Position numbers and translations under genes: made by a program. Below, one piece after another: positions 7,303 to 14,438 of a stretch of DNA of 16,968 nucleotides; the stretch's first letter is position 1; each line of letters opens with the position of its first letter. The notes below the pieces were generated by a model that saw only the letters and a program-made list of their open reading frames with translations, was not told the origin of the DNA and ran no database searches. The stretch is from Clostridium sp. CAG:389 (lineage in GTDB: Bacteria; Bacillota; Clostridia; TANB77; CAG-508): the NCBI GenBank assembly GCA_000438255.1, contig FR901951.1, positions 1-16,968 of the forward strand. The letters are read 5' to 3'.

Positions 7303-7786
7303 ATGAATACTTTACTAATAGTTTTTGCTTTACCAATAGCAGTAATAATAATATCAATAGCACTACAAAAAATCTTTAAATGTCCATTTTTAGTAGCAGC
7401 AATAATATTTGCAATATTCTTAATTGTAACATTTGTGGTAGGAAATTTAACACTTTTAGTAGCAACAATAGCATACACAATACTAGCATTTATAACAGCA
7501 ATATTAACAAATATAATTTGTAGAATATTACAAGAGTTAGACAGAAGAGAAGAAGAAAGAGAATCAAATTGTTGCAGTAGAAGAAACAGAAATTCATCAA
7601 ACAACAATAATCAAACACAACTATTATCAATAACACGGAGGATGTTCAAATAATGATAACAACAATAGCTGTTCATGCAGTTGTAATACATCAAATGATT
7701 CAATAGCAGTTAGAGCAAATGTGTTTCCAAATAATAATACAAATGGAAGGACAGGAAGTTTCTGCGGATGTTTTAGAAGAAGGTAA
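7303..7786 (+). pseudogene. Small DUF2651-like membrane protein with Cys/Asn-rich tail, frameshifted
   Basis: The first reading frame (7303-7653) gives 116 residues with three hydrophobic helices (about 3-22, 28-46, 50-72). The phrase LLVATIAYTILAFITAI recalls the DUF2651/YbeF family (by eye, moderate). An acidic/basic linker and an Asn/Ser-rich stretch with Cys-Cys follow, then an abrupt end in RRMFK. In the +1 frame, open from 7634 to the stop at 7784-7786, the sequence continues as GGCSNNDNNNSCSCSCN and ends in RTGSFCGCFRRR. This has the same Asn/Cys-rich character and no credible start codon or ribosome-binding site of its own. The simplest reading is one protein of about 160 residues interrupted by a single-base indel near 7634-7650: a real mutation, a sequencing or assembly error, or less likely programmed frameshifting. 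An AAAGGAG site precedes the start. A TATAAT at 7271-7276 has only a poorly spaced TTGGTA upstream, so the promoter is uncertain. Function unknown. Confidence 0.65.
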
Positions 7787-7790
7787 AAAG

Positions 7791-7834
7791 GTGCCAAATT
7801 TTGTGATGAAAATATTGCAAAGTTTGGCATTTTA
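7791..7834 (+). terminator. Terminator after the Cys-rich membrane protein
   Basis: A 12-bp stem (TGCCAAATTTTG at 7792-7803 with CAAAGTTTGGCA at 7818-7829, one T-G pair), a 14-base loop and a short T run. It starts 5 bases after the +1-frame stop at 7786, which supports that stop being the true end of the gene. Confidence 0.7.
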
Positions 7835-7875
7835 TGTTAAACTAATAAATGCAAAACATTTCAGGGGGAATAATA

Positions 7876-8760
7876 ATGTTAGAGATTATAGAAGATACAT
7901 TAATTGATGCCATAAAACTATTACCATTTCTATTTATAACATATTTAATAATGGAATATATAGAACACAAAATGGGGCATAAAACAAAAAAAGCAATAAA
8001 AAAATCTGGAAAATGGGGACCAATTATAGGAAGTATATTAGGAGCATTTCCACAATGTGGATTTTCAGTATCTGCAACAAATTTATATGCTGGACGAGTT
8101 ATAACATTAGGAACACTTATAGCTGTATATTTATCAACATCTGATGAAATGCTACCAATATTCATATCAGAAGCGGTTTCACCAATCATAATATTAAAAA
8201 TAATAGGAATTAAACTAATAATAGGTATGATTGCGGGAATAATAATAGACCTATTTATACATATAATTACAAAAAATAATATACAAAAAAATGTAACAAA
8301 AGAAAATGAAGAAGAAACTGAAATAGAACATATATGTGAAGAAGACCATTGCCATTGCAATGAAAGTGGAATATTAAAATCTGCAATTCACCATACTTTA
8401 AGCATACTATTATTTATAATAATAATTACATTAATAATTAATATAGTTGTACATTTTGTAGGCGAAGAAACAATTGCAAGCTGGATATTAAATAAACCAG
8501 TTATAGGCCCTTTAATAGCATCACTAATAGGTCTTATACCTAATTGTGCAGCATCTGTAATAATAACAAATATGTATTTACAAAATGTAATTTCACTTGG
8601 AAGTATGATATCAGGATTATTAACAGGGGCAGGTGTTGGACTTGCTGTCTTATTTAGGACAAATAATAAAATAAAAGAGAATATTGTAATATTAGTATTA
8701 TTATATTCAATAGGAGTTATTTCGGGAATTATAATTGATTTAATAGGAATAGTAATATAA
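7876..8760 (+). CDS. ArsP_2-type putative heavy-metal exporter (polytopic permease)
   Basis: A 294-residue integral membrane protein with about 8-10 hydrophobic helices. It resembles the family described as putative 10-TM heavy-metal exporter (ArsP_2, also named arsenic efflux or putative manganese transporter), with the phrase LSTSDEMLPIF and the motif FPQCGFS. Two halves repeat each other: GPIIGSILGAFPQCGFS (48-64) with LGTLIAV matches GPLIASLIGLIPNCAAS (211-227) with LGSMISG, the pattern of an internally duplicated, inverted-topology carrier with one Cys per half (Cys61, Cys224). The loop between halves (about 132-170) is acidic and holds a His/Cys cluster (His152, Cys154, His158, Cys159, His160, Cys161), a plausible metal-binding site. 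The start is set by an AGGGGG site at 7863-7868; an earlier in-frame ATG at 7849 lacks one. The substrate cannot be read from the sequence. Confidence 0.8.
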   Translation: MLEIIEDTLIDAIKLLPFLFITYLIMEYIEHKMGHKTKKAIKKSGKWGPIIGSILGAFPQCGFSVSATNLYAGRVITLGTLIAVYLSTSDEMLPIFISEAVSPIIILKIIGIKLIIGMIAGIIIDLFIHIITKNNIQKNVTKENEEETEIEHICEEDHCHCNESGILKSAIHHTLSILLFIIIITLIINIVVHFVGEETIASWILNKPVIGPLIASLIGLIPNCAASVIITNMYLQNVISLGSMISGLLTGAGVGLAVLFRTNNKIKENIVILVLLYSIGVISGIIIDLIGIVI

Positions 8761-8778
8761 AAAAATTATAAATATAAA

Positions 8779-8812
8779 AAAGTTGTCAAAAGGAAAAATC
8801 CTTGACAACTTT
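8779..8812. terminator. Bidirectional terminator between permease and coupling ATPase
   Basis: An 11-bp stem (8779-8789 with 8802-8812) sits between two convergent genes and overlaps the stop codon of the - strand gene. The + strand continues into T-rich TTATTTCTTTTT; the - strand continues into a run of six T. Confidence 0.8.
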
Positions 8813-11129
8813 ATTTCTTTTTATTTTTCAAGTTTACAACAATTGCATCTTCATTATCAAATAAGTAATTAGAATCTGTTGTATCTGTTTGAACTGGATT
8901 TATTTCATTTCTTTCATCTATAAAATCTAGTTTTTTTGGATTAAATTTTTTTCTAGGTAAATTATCTTCTTCTAGCCCCTCAGTTTCAGTAGTTACACCA
9001 TCAGAATATTTACCAAAATCGAAAGTTTTAATCTTTTTAGGTTCTTTATATTTTGAAGCTAAATAGTTAAGCTTACCTTGTCCAGACATTGGCTTTCCAT
9101 TTTCACCTCTAACTTTATAAGCACAATCTTTTTGACCAAGAGTTTGTAACTTACCAGGCTTGAAGAAAGGAGTAAATTTCCATTCAACACTACCATGCTT
9201 AGAATCATATTCCATAGTTTTAAAATCAATAGAATTGCCCATAGACCATTCTCTTTTTTGACCAAATTCACTGCTCCACCATTCAAGGTCTTCAATGTTT
9301 CCGCCACCAGTAAATATTTTGCTAACACAATTTGATAAAATTGTTTGTCTAGAATTAGAAGTAACATCTAATTGTGCAAGGTTTTGAGCTGATACCATAG
9401 TACCAATTTTATATTTTCTATACATTGTGAATATAGGCTCAGTAGCTTTACAAATAAAATCTGGAAATTCATCAATATATAAAAAGTTTGGAACTCTTGA
9501 TTTTTCTGTTCCAGGTCTTCTTAAAACTGCATTTTGCATTGAAATTAAGAAGAATAATCCAAAAGCTTTATGACCAGAGGCACCTAAATCACCACGTCTT
9601 GTACATACAAATGTAATATCACCATTTGCTAACATTTTATCAAAATCAATATTATTATGCCTATTACATAAAATAGATTTTACACCAGGTATTCTTAATA
9701 ATTTATCTAATTGAGTTATAGCCGCATCAATATAGATTTCTGTATTTTGTCTATTAATACCATTTTTATAAAAATTCTTTTTAAAGTAAGATAATTGTGT
9801 GCTATATTTTTCTTTTAATTCTTCATTATGTGCTAAAATTTCACACATCTTTTCAACTAAATCAAAGTTTGTAAACATTTTTAGCATATCTTCTAAGTTT
9901 GGTAACATACCTTCATTCATTCTAGGATACATTTCTTTTAATAAAATAGACATATTTTCAATAGCTTGGATAACTACTGATTCTCTGTACTTCTCATCTG
10001 GCTCTTCATTAGAAATATCAAGCATTGTTTTTAATACAGAAGAAATTGTAATAGCTATTTTATTTACATCATCATAAACAAATGGATTTAAACCAATTGA
10101 ATTTCTATCAGAAGGATCAATTACATTATAAGATAATCCAAAATTCTTACAAACACTCATCATATGGTCAGAAATTTCTCTATCAGGAGACATAACTGTT
10201 ATACCGCAATTTCTATAAGTTATTTCAGAAGAAGAATCTAAAATCATCTTTTTCATATAACCTTTGTAAACATCTTCATTTCCAGAAGTTGGCACTAACA
10301 TATTTAAATTAAAATTTGCATTTAAATAATCATTATTATAAGGCTTATTTAATACTGCAATGCCTGTTTTTAAAGCAGTAAATCCCATTTCCTTAGAAAC
10401 TTCTCGGAAGAAGAATTTTCTATCTAAATCTCTTGCAATAAATGGTTCATAAACCAAAGATGTTTTTCCAGAACCAGAAGCACCACATACAAGCATAGAT
10501 TGATATCTTGAAGCTTCAACCATTGTGATTTGTTCAGAAGTTTCACTATTTTGAAATAAATATAAATCACAAGAATATGGTCCATGACCTTGTTTTTTAT
10601 CTGATAAATCGATTCCACCATAATCCCAAATTGATTGCGTCATATCTTTGCTATCATTTACACCAAAGTATAGAAAATTAAATACTTTTGGAATTATAAA
10701 TAATGGCATCAATATTGTTAAAGATGTAAGTGCGGGTTTTATTAAATCAGAAAAATCTGTAACTAAATCTACATATCCTGGGTTAAAAATTAATAATAAC
10801 CATGCTCCCATATTAAGCCATTGGGTAAACATAGATATTGCAATAATAGTTAGCCCAATAACATAAATATTAAATAATGTAACCTTCTTACTTTTTGTTG
10901 ATGCAAATTCAGATGGGAAAGAAAACAAAAATGCAAATACTGGACAAGCAAGTGCAAATGTATATTTTAGTGGTCCCCAATATGAGTAAGAAACACCTGT
11001 AAATAACATTAATAAAAATTCTGCAATCCTATCAACAGCAAAGTATACAGTCAAGAGGGTTAATACATATGTTGCAAAGGTATTTCTACTGATTCCTAAT
11101 TTACTTAAAAAATTGTCTATTATTTTCAT
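8811..11129 (-). CDS. Orphan TraG/VirD4-like type IV coupling ATPase
   Basis: A 772-residue membrane ATPase resembling type IV coupling proteins, which bring DNA-protein substrates to a conjugation channel. The N-terminus holds about four transmembrane helices (roughly 18-44, 55-75, 85-115, 133-155). The RecA-like motor domain has Walker A GASGSGKTS (216-224), Walker B FLYIDEFPDF (Asp553, Glu554) and the downstream VSAQN (Gln582), all typical of the TraG/TraD/TraM-recognition family. The tail after about 690 is charged and low-complexity, ending in basic NKKK. There is no relaxase, VirB4, VirB6, integrase or oriT-like neighbour here. It lies alone between a metal exporter and the yaaL-bofA pair, with its own promoter and terminator, so conjugative transfer cannot be claimed. 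It could be a remnant, a resident DNA-handling motor, or act with genes elsewhere. An AAGGGG site precedes the start. Confidence 0.85.
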   Translation of the reverse strand: MKIIDNFLSKLGISRNTFATYVLTLLTVYFAVDRIAEFLLMLFTGVSYSYWGPLKYTFALACPVFAFLFSFPSEFASTKSKKVTLFNIYVIGLTIIAISMFTQWLNMGAWLLLIFNPGYVDLVTDFSDLIKPALTSLTILMPLFIIPKVFNFLYFGVNDSKDMTQSIWDYGGIDLSDKKQGHGPYSCDLYLFQNSETSEQITMVEASRYQSMLVCGASGSGKTSLVYEPFIARDLDRKFFFREVSKEMGFTALKTGIAVLNKPYNNDYLNANFNLNMLVPTSGNEDVYKGYMKKMILDSSSEITYRNCGITVMSPDREISDHMMSVCKNFGLSYNVIDPSDRNSIGLNPFVYDDVNKIAITISSVLKTMLDISNEEPDEKYRESVVIQAIENMSILLKEMYPRMNEGMLPNLEDMLKMFTNFDLVEKMCEILAHNEELKEKYSTQLSYFKKNFYKNGINRQNTEIYIDAAITQLDKLLRIPGVKSILCNRHNNIDFDKMLANGDITFVCTRRGDLGASGHKAFGLFFLISMQNAVLRRPGTEKSRVPNFLYIDEFPDFICKATEPIFTMYRKYKIGTMVSAQNLAQLDVTSNSRQTILSNCVSKIFTGGGNIEDLEWWSSEFGQKREWSMGNSIDFKTMEYDSKHGSVEWKFTPFFKPGKLQTLGQKDCAYKVRGENGKPMSGQGKLNYLASKYKEPKKIKTFDFGKYSDGVTTETEGLEEDNLPRKKFNPKKLDFIDERNEINPVQTDTTDSNYLFDNEDAIVVNLKNKKK

Positions 11130-11190
11130 TATATAATGCCCCTTTTTATTAATTATATTTTATTACTATTTTTCATAATACTACATATCT

Positions 11191-11219
11191 ATTATCCTAT
11201 AAAATGGCGAAAAAAACAA
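11191..11219 (-). promoter_or_regulatory. Predicted promoter for the coupling ATPase
   Basis: On the - strand: TTGTTT (complement of 11214-11219), a 17-base spacer and GATAAT (complement of 11191-11196). It lies about 60 bases upstream of the start codon. Confidence 0.55.
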
Positions 11220-11289
11220 GTATTTTTGAAAAAAAACCTTAAATATATGAAATATCATGCTGCAATTTATAACATAAATTAGAAATCTA

Positions 11290-11318
11290 GAATATTTTTT
11301 AATAGAAACACATATAAT
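11290..11318 (+). promoter_or_regulatory. Sigma-E-like (sporulation) promoter before yaaL-bofA
   Basis: The sequence has AATATTT (11291-11297), a 13-base spacer and CATATAAT (11311-11318). This resembles the mother-cell sigma-E pattern (ATA-type -35, short spacer, CATACAAT-type -10) better than sigma-A, for which no good -35 exists at 17-18 bases. bofA of Bacillus subtilis is, as I recall, under sigma-E, so the match is functionally sensible. Not proven by sequence alone. Confidence 0.45.
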
Positions 11319-11351
11319 AATTAAAATTACATAGAAATTGGAGTGGTTTTA

Positions 11352-11633
11352 ATGCAAGATGAATTTAAAAGAGAACAATTAATAAAAGAAAAAAGTGAAT
11401 TAGATAAAGAAATTGAATTAGTAAGAAATATAATAAAAACGAGAGAAGAATTAAAAAATGATAATAGAAATTTTGAGTTTGCAGAAATGGAATTAGTAGA
11501 CTATTATATTTATCAAATAAAAGCAAATCAAGCTAAACTAGATTATTTATTGAAATTAGCAAAAGCTAGTGGAATAACAATAGATAGAATAAATCAAATA
11601 AAATATGAAAATTATGATGAAGAAATAAGTTAA
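11352..11633 (+). CDS. yaaL: YaaL/DUF2508 family small protein
   Basis: A 93-residue, highly charged, helical and soluble protein. The central stretch FAEMELVDYYIYQIKANQAK followed by LDYLLKLAKASGI matches the DUF2508 (YaaL) pattern of an acidic helix, 'YqIka.qakldyLlk.aK' and a short end. The function of this family is unknown. In Bacillus subtilis yaaL lies between recR and bofA; here the yaaL-bofA pairing is kept while recR is absent and a divergent coupling ATPase is found upstream. The ATG at 11352 is preferred over the GTG at 11343 because it lies 8 bases after the GGAG site (11340-11343), which the GTG would overlap. Confidence 0.8.
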   Translation: MQDEFKREQLIKEKSELDKEIELVRNIIKTREELKNDNRNFEFAEMELVDYYIYQIKANQAKLDYLLKLAKASGITIDRINQIKYENYDEEIS

Positions 11634-11713
11634 AAGCAAATGATAATGTTATATGAATATTCGTCCACTTATTCTCATACAAATGTACAAATAAGATTAG
11701 AAGAGGTATAAGT

Positions 11714-11971
11714 ATGGAGACAAATATAATTACATATTTGGCATGTATTTGCTTTTTGTTTATTTTTGGAAGAGTGTTTATTGTTCCTATTAAAAAAGTT
11801 CTCAAATTAGTAATTAATTCTATTTTAGGCGGTGTTGCTATTTTTTTTATAAATCTAATAGGAGGAATATGGGAATTTCATATTGGACTTAATATTTTTA
11901 CAAGTATTTTAGTTGGACTACTAGGCTTACCAGGAGCAGTATGCCTAGTAATACTAAAATTATTAATATAA
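11714..11971 (+). CDS. bofA: Pro-sigma-K processing inhibitor BofA
   Basis: An 85-residue membrane protein. In spore formers BofA sits in the outer forespore membrane with SpoIVFA and holds back the protease SpoIVFB until the forespore signal arrives, timing sigma-K activation. Hydrophobic helices span about 4-22, 31-50 and 62-85. The family signatures are visible: INSILGGVAIFFINLIGG, then IGLNIFTSILVGLLGLPG near the C-terminus. Length is typical (about 87). A GAAGAGG site precedes the start. It follows yaaL by 80 bases, presumably co-transcribed, and is followed directly by the nested repeat cluster, which may end the transcript. Its presence indicates a sporulation-capable ancestry. Confidence 0.9.
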   Translation: METNIITYLACICFLFIFGRVFIVPIKKVLKLVINSILGGVAIFFINLIGGIWEFHIGLNIFTSILVGLLGLPGAVCLVILKLLI

Positions 11972-11977
11972 AACTGA

Positions 11978-12117
11978 ATTTGGGGACGGAGGAAAAACCT
12001 GTAATTGGGGACGGAGGAAAAAAACAGTTTTTAAATATATATTTAAAAACTGTTTTTTTCCTCCGTCCATATATTATAAAAACTGTTTTTTTCCTCCGTC
12101 CCAATTACAGGTTTTCC
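11978..12117. repeat. Nested cluster of four REP-like repeats forming alternative hairpins
   Basis: The core GGGGACGGAGG occurs twice in direct orientation (A at about 11982-11992, B at about 12007-12017) and twice, shorter, in reverse complement (C, CCTCCGTCC at 12060-12068; D, CCTCCGTCCC at 12093-12102). B and C form a perfect 30-bp-arm palindrome (12009-12068). The stretch joining A to B (about 11994-12032) is also the reverse complement of D (12078-12115) except for one base, so two mutually exclusive long hairpins can form. Copies carry A/T runs next to the GGAGG core. From memory, GGGGACGG-type repeats are dispersed in many Firmicute genomes and linked to REP-associated transposases. 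The cluster fills the gap between convergent bofA and glmS and may act as a bidirectional terminator. Short open frames within it are artefacts of the repeats. Confidence 0.8.
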
Positions 12118-12144
12118 ATATTGAAATTTGATGAATTTGCTAGA

Positions 12145-13986
12145 TTATTCTACTGTTACAGACTTCGCTAAATTTCTAGGTTTATCAACATCTAGCCCTT
12201 TTTCCTTTGAGATGTAATAAGCAAGTAATTGTAATGGAATAATTGACAAAATAGGAGAAACAAAACAATTTGTCTCAGGAATATCAATTACAACATCAAA
12301 CATATTCTTATCAATATCTTGATTAGAAACAACCAAAGTTTTAGCACCACGAGTAATAACTTCTTGAATATTACTTACAGTCTTCTTAACTAAATTTTTA
12401 TCAGTCATAATACCGACAACAGTAATACCATTTTCAATTAAAGCAATAGGTCCATGTTTTAATTCACCAGCAGCATAGCTTTCTGAATGAATATAAGAAA
12501 TTTCCTTTAATTTTAGAGAACCTTCCCTTGCAACAGTTTCATCAATTCCTCTGCCTAAAAAGAAAATATCTTTTTCTTGATATATTTTTTTAGCAAAATC
12601 TTTGATTAGATCATCACATTTTAAAGTTTCTTCAATTTTTTTAGGCAAATCTAAAATATCGTTTTTTAAATTTAACAAAAATTCTTTATCACATGTTCCA
12701 AGTATTTCTGCAAAATAAATAGATAAAATATTTATTAATACAACTTGTGAAGTATAAGCTTTTGTAGATGCAACAGCTATTTCAGGTCCAGCATGTGTAT
12801 AAATTGAGTAATCAGCTTCTCTTGTTATAGAACTTCCAATTACATTAGCAATAGCAATTGTTTTAGCACCTTTTTCTTTTGATAATTTTAGTGCTGCTAT
12901 TGTGTCAGCTGTTTCACCAGATTGAGATAAGAAAATACATAAAGTTTTTTCATCTATAATTGGGTCTCTATATCTAAATTCAGAAGCAATATCAACTTCA
13001 ACAGGAATTCTACAAAGTTTTTCAATAGAATTTTTACCTGTAAGACCAGCATGCATTGCTGTTCCACAAGCTACAATATAAATTCTATTTAAACTTGATA
13101 GATATTCTTTTGTAAATTTTAGTTCATCAAATTCACATGAAGATTCTAAATTTATTCTAGCTCCAATTGTTTCTCTGATTGCAGTTGGTTGCTCATAAAT
13201 TTCTTTTAACATGAAGTCAGCAAATCCGTCCTTTTCAGCAGATGTTGCATTCCATTCAATTGATTGAGTACTTTTTTCTATTTCATTTAAATCTTTATCA
13301 TAAAATTTTGCAGAATCTTTTGTTAAAACAACAAATTCTAAATCATTTAAAAGGTAAAAATCTTTTGTATAAGAAAGTATAGCTGGGATGTCAGAAGATA
13401 AATATTTTTCATCTTCACATGTTCCGATAACTAATGGGCTATCTTGTCTTACAACTATCATATTATCAGGGTAAAGACTTGAAATAACTTCAAGTGCAAA
13501 ACTTCCTTTAAAATCTAAACAAGCATTTCTTACAGCTCTTAAAAATTTTAAATCATCATTTTCAGTATCTTTTGTAAAATAATAATGTATCAAGTTAGGA
13601 ATAATTTCTGTATCTGTCTGAGAATAGAAAGTATATCCTTTTTCAATTAAAAACCTTCTTAATTCATTAAAATTTTCTATAATTCCATTATGAACTACAC
13701 TAAATGTTTTTGAATTATCTTGGTGAGGGTGAGCATTTTCTTTTGATGGTTTTCCGTGTGTTGCCCATCTTGTGTGAGCAATACCGACAGTTCCTTCTAA
13801 TTTGTCAATTCCTTCAAGATTTGATAAATTTTTTACTCTTCCTTTGTCTTTCATTACTGATAATCCATTTTTTTCAATTGTTGAGATACCAGCAGAGTCA
13901 TACCCTCTGTATTCCAATCTTGTTAAACCTGCCAAAAGTATAGGGCAAGCTTTTTTTGTGCCTATATAACCTACAATTCCACACAT
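12145..13986 (-). CDS. glmS: Glutamine-fructose-6-phosphate aminotransferase (isomerizing)
   Basis: A 613-residue cytoplasmic enzyme making glucosamine-6-phosphate from fructose-6-phosphate and glutamine, the first step toward UDP-GlcNAc for peptidoglycan. The N-terminus MCGIVGYIG gives the catalytic Cys2 of the class II glutaminase domain, with RLEYRGYDSAG and HTRWATHGKPS also typical. Two SIS sugar-isomerase domains follow (about 285-430 with CGTAMHAG and SQSGETADT; about 455-600 with GRGIDETVAREGSLKLKE). The C-terminus KPRNLAKSVTVE is the canonical end that caps the active site. Length is normal. The start follows a GGAAGG site. Expression is controlled by the ribozyme in its leader. It is transcribed alone, converging on bofA. 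Confidence 0.97.
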   Translation of the reverse strand: MCGIVGYIGTKKACPILLAGLTRLEYRGYDSAGISTIEKNGLSVMKDKGRVKNLSNLEGIDKLEGTVGIAHTRWATHGKPSKENAHPHQDNSKTFSVVHNGIIENFNELRRFLIEKGYTFYSQTDTEIIPNLIHYYFTKDTENDDLKFLRAVRNACLDFKGSFALEVISSLYPDNMIVVRQDSPLVIGTCEDEKYLSSDIPAILSYTKDFYLLNDLEFVVLTKDSAKFYDKDLNEIEKSTQSIEWNATSAEKDGFADFMLKEIYEQPTAIRETIGARINLESSCEFDELKFTKEYLSSLNRIYIVACGTAMHAGLTGKNSIEKLCRIPVEVDIASEFRYRDPIIDEKTLCIFLSQSGETADTIAALKLSKEKGAKTIAIANVIGSSITREADYSIYTHAGPEIAVASTKAYTSQVVLINILSIYFAEILGTCDKEFLLNLKNDILDLPKKIEETLKCDDLIKDFAKKIYQEKDIFFLGRGIDETVAREGSLKLKEISYIHSESYAAGELKHGPIALIENGITVVGIMTDKNLVKKTVSNIQEVITRGAKTLVVSNQDIDKNMFDVVIDIPETNCFVSPILSIIPLQLLAYYISKEKGLDVDKPRNLAKSVTVE

Positions 13987-14110
13987 ATTTTTTCACGTTC
14001 CTTCCAAATATTTAAAAAATTATCTTTTAAAGTTTAAGAACAGTAAAAGATTGTATTTACAAATTTATGGAATTGAAAGTATGCAAACTTAATATATTAA
14101 TTTCTGTTCT

Positions 14111-14231
14111 AATATTACTATTAGTTTTTTATTAATATTTATGACTTTAAGTAAAAGCCACTAGAGCATCCGCCGAATTTTTCGATAACCCTAGACCTCG
14201 TCAACCACTTTGATTAGTGGTCCTGGCGCTT
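14111..14231 (-). ncRNA. glmS ribozyme (GlcN6P-activated self-cleaving riboswitch)
   Basis: Read on the - strand, the leader of glmS contains the diagnostic conserved pieces: AGCGCCAG at the 5' end (complement of 14223-14230) with the expected cleavage just before its first G, a P2 stem (CCACT/AGTGG), GTTGACGAGG, TTATCGAA, TTCGGCGGATG, and GCTTTTACTTAAA as in Bacillus subtilis. A distal AT-rich stem (14111-14117 with 14133-14139) probably corresponds to P4. When glucosamine-6-phosphate binds, the RNA cuts itself and the downstream mRNA is degraded, giving feedback on GlmS. The 3' boundary is approximate; about 120 bases separate it from the start codon and show nothing else I can name. Confidence 0.95.
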
Positions 14232-14285
14232 GAATTTTAAACTCCTTTCATGATATTTTTATGCATCTTTCAATTTTACTTTATT

Positions 14286-14314
14286 ATATTACACTAAAAG
14301 GTAATTTTGTGCAA
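14286..14314 (-). promoter_or_regulatory. Promoter of the glmS ribozyme transcript
   Basis: On the - strand: TTGCAC (complement of 14309-14314), a 17-base spacer and TAATAT (complement of 14286-14291), about 55 bases before the ribozyme cleavage site. Confidence 0.65.
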
Positions 14315-14334
14315 GTATTTTATAAAAGTTAATC

Positions 14335-14364
14335 TTGATTTAATACCAAATAATAATGTATAAT
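14335..14364 (+). promoter_or_regulatory. Sigma-A-like promoter for uvrC
   Basis: TTGATT (14335-14340), an 18-base spacer and TATAAT (14359-14364), identical in boxes and spacing to the promoter at 2527-2556. No LexA/DinR operator (CGAAC-type) was seen in the leader. Confidence 0.75.
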
Positions 14365-14438
14365 ATGTAAAGAAAAAACAAAGAAGAAAAAATAGAAGAA
14401 ATTTGTCATATGTAGGATACAAAGAATAGGAGAAAACA

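Noticed and set aside
7634..7653. Programmed +1 frameshift site (prfB-like, SD then stop)
   Set aside because: An SD-like GGAGG precedes the TAA, but spacing is 9 bases instead of the short prfB spacing and the codon before the stop is AAA, not a slippery CUU. A plain indel explains it better, so it is mentioned only as an alternative.
7719..7907. A 62-residue + strand frame beginning MCFQIIIQ
   Set aside because: It runs across the Cys-rich tail in another frame, the terminator hairpin and the ribosome-binding site of the permease gene; composition is not protein-like.
8811..11129. Calling the region an integrative conjugative element
   Set aside because: Only the coupling ATPase is present; no relaxase, integrase, attachment repeats or other transfer genes were found in the flanks.
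11343..11351. GTG as the start codon of yaaL
   Set aside because: It overlaps the GGAG ribosome-binding site; the ATG at 11352 is correctly spaced.
11898..12171. Open frames of about 70 residues on both strands through the repeat cluster
   Set aside because: They consist of translated repeats (for example RRKKTVF twice) and overlap the ends of bofA and glmS; no ribosome-binding site or family resemblance.
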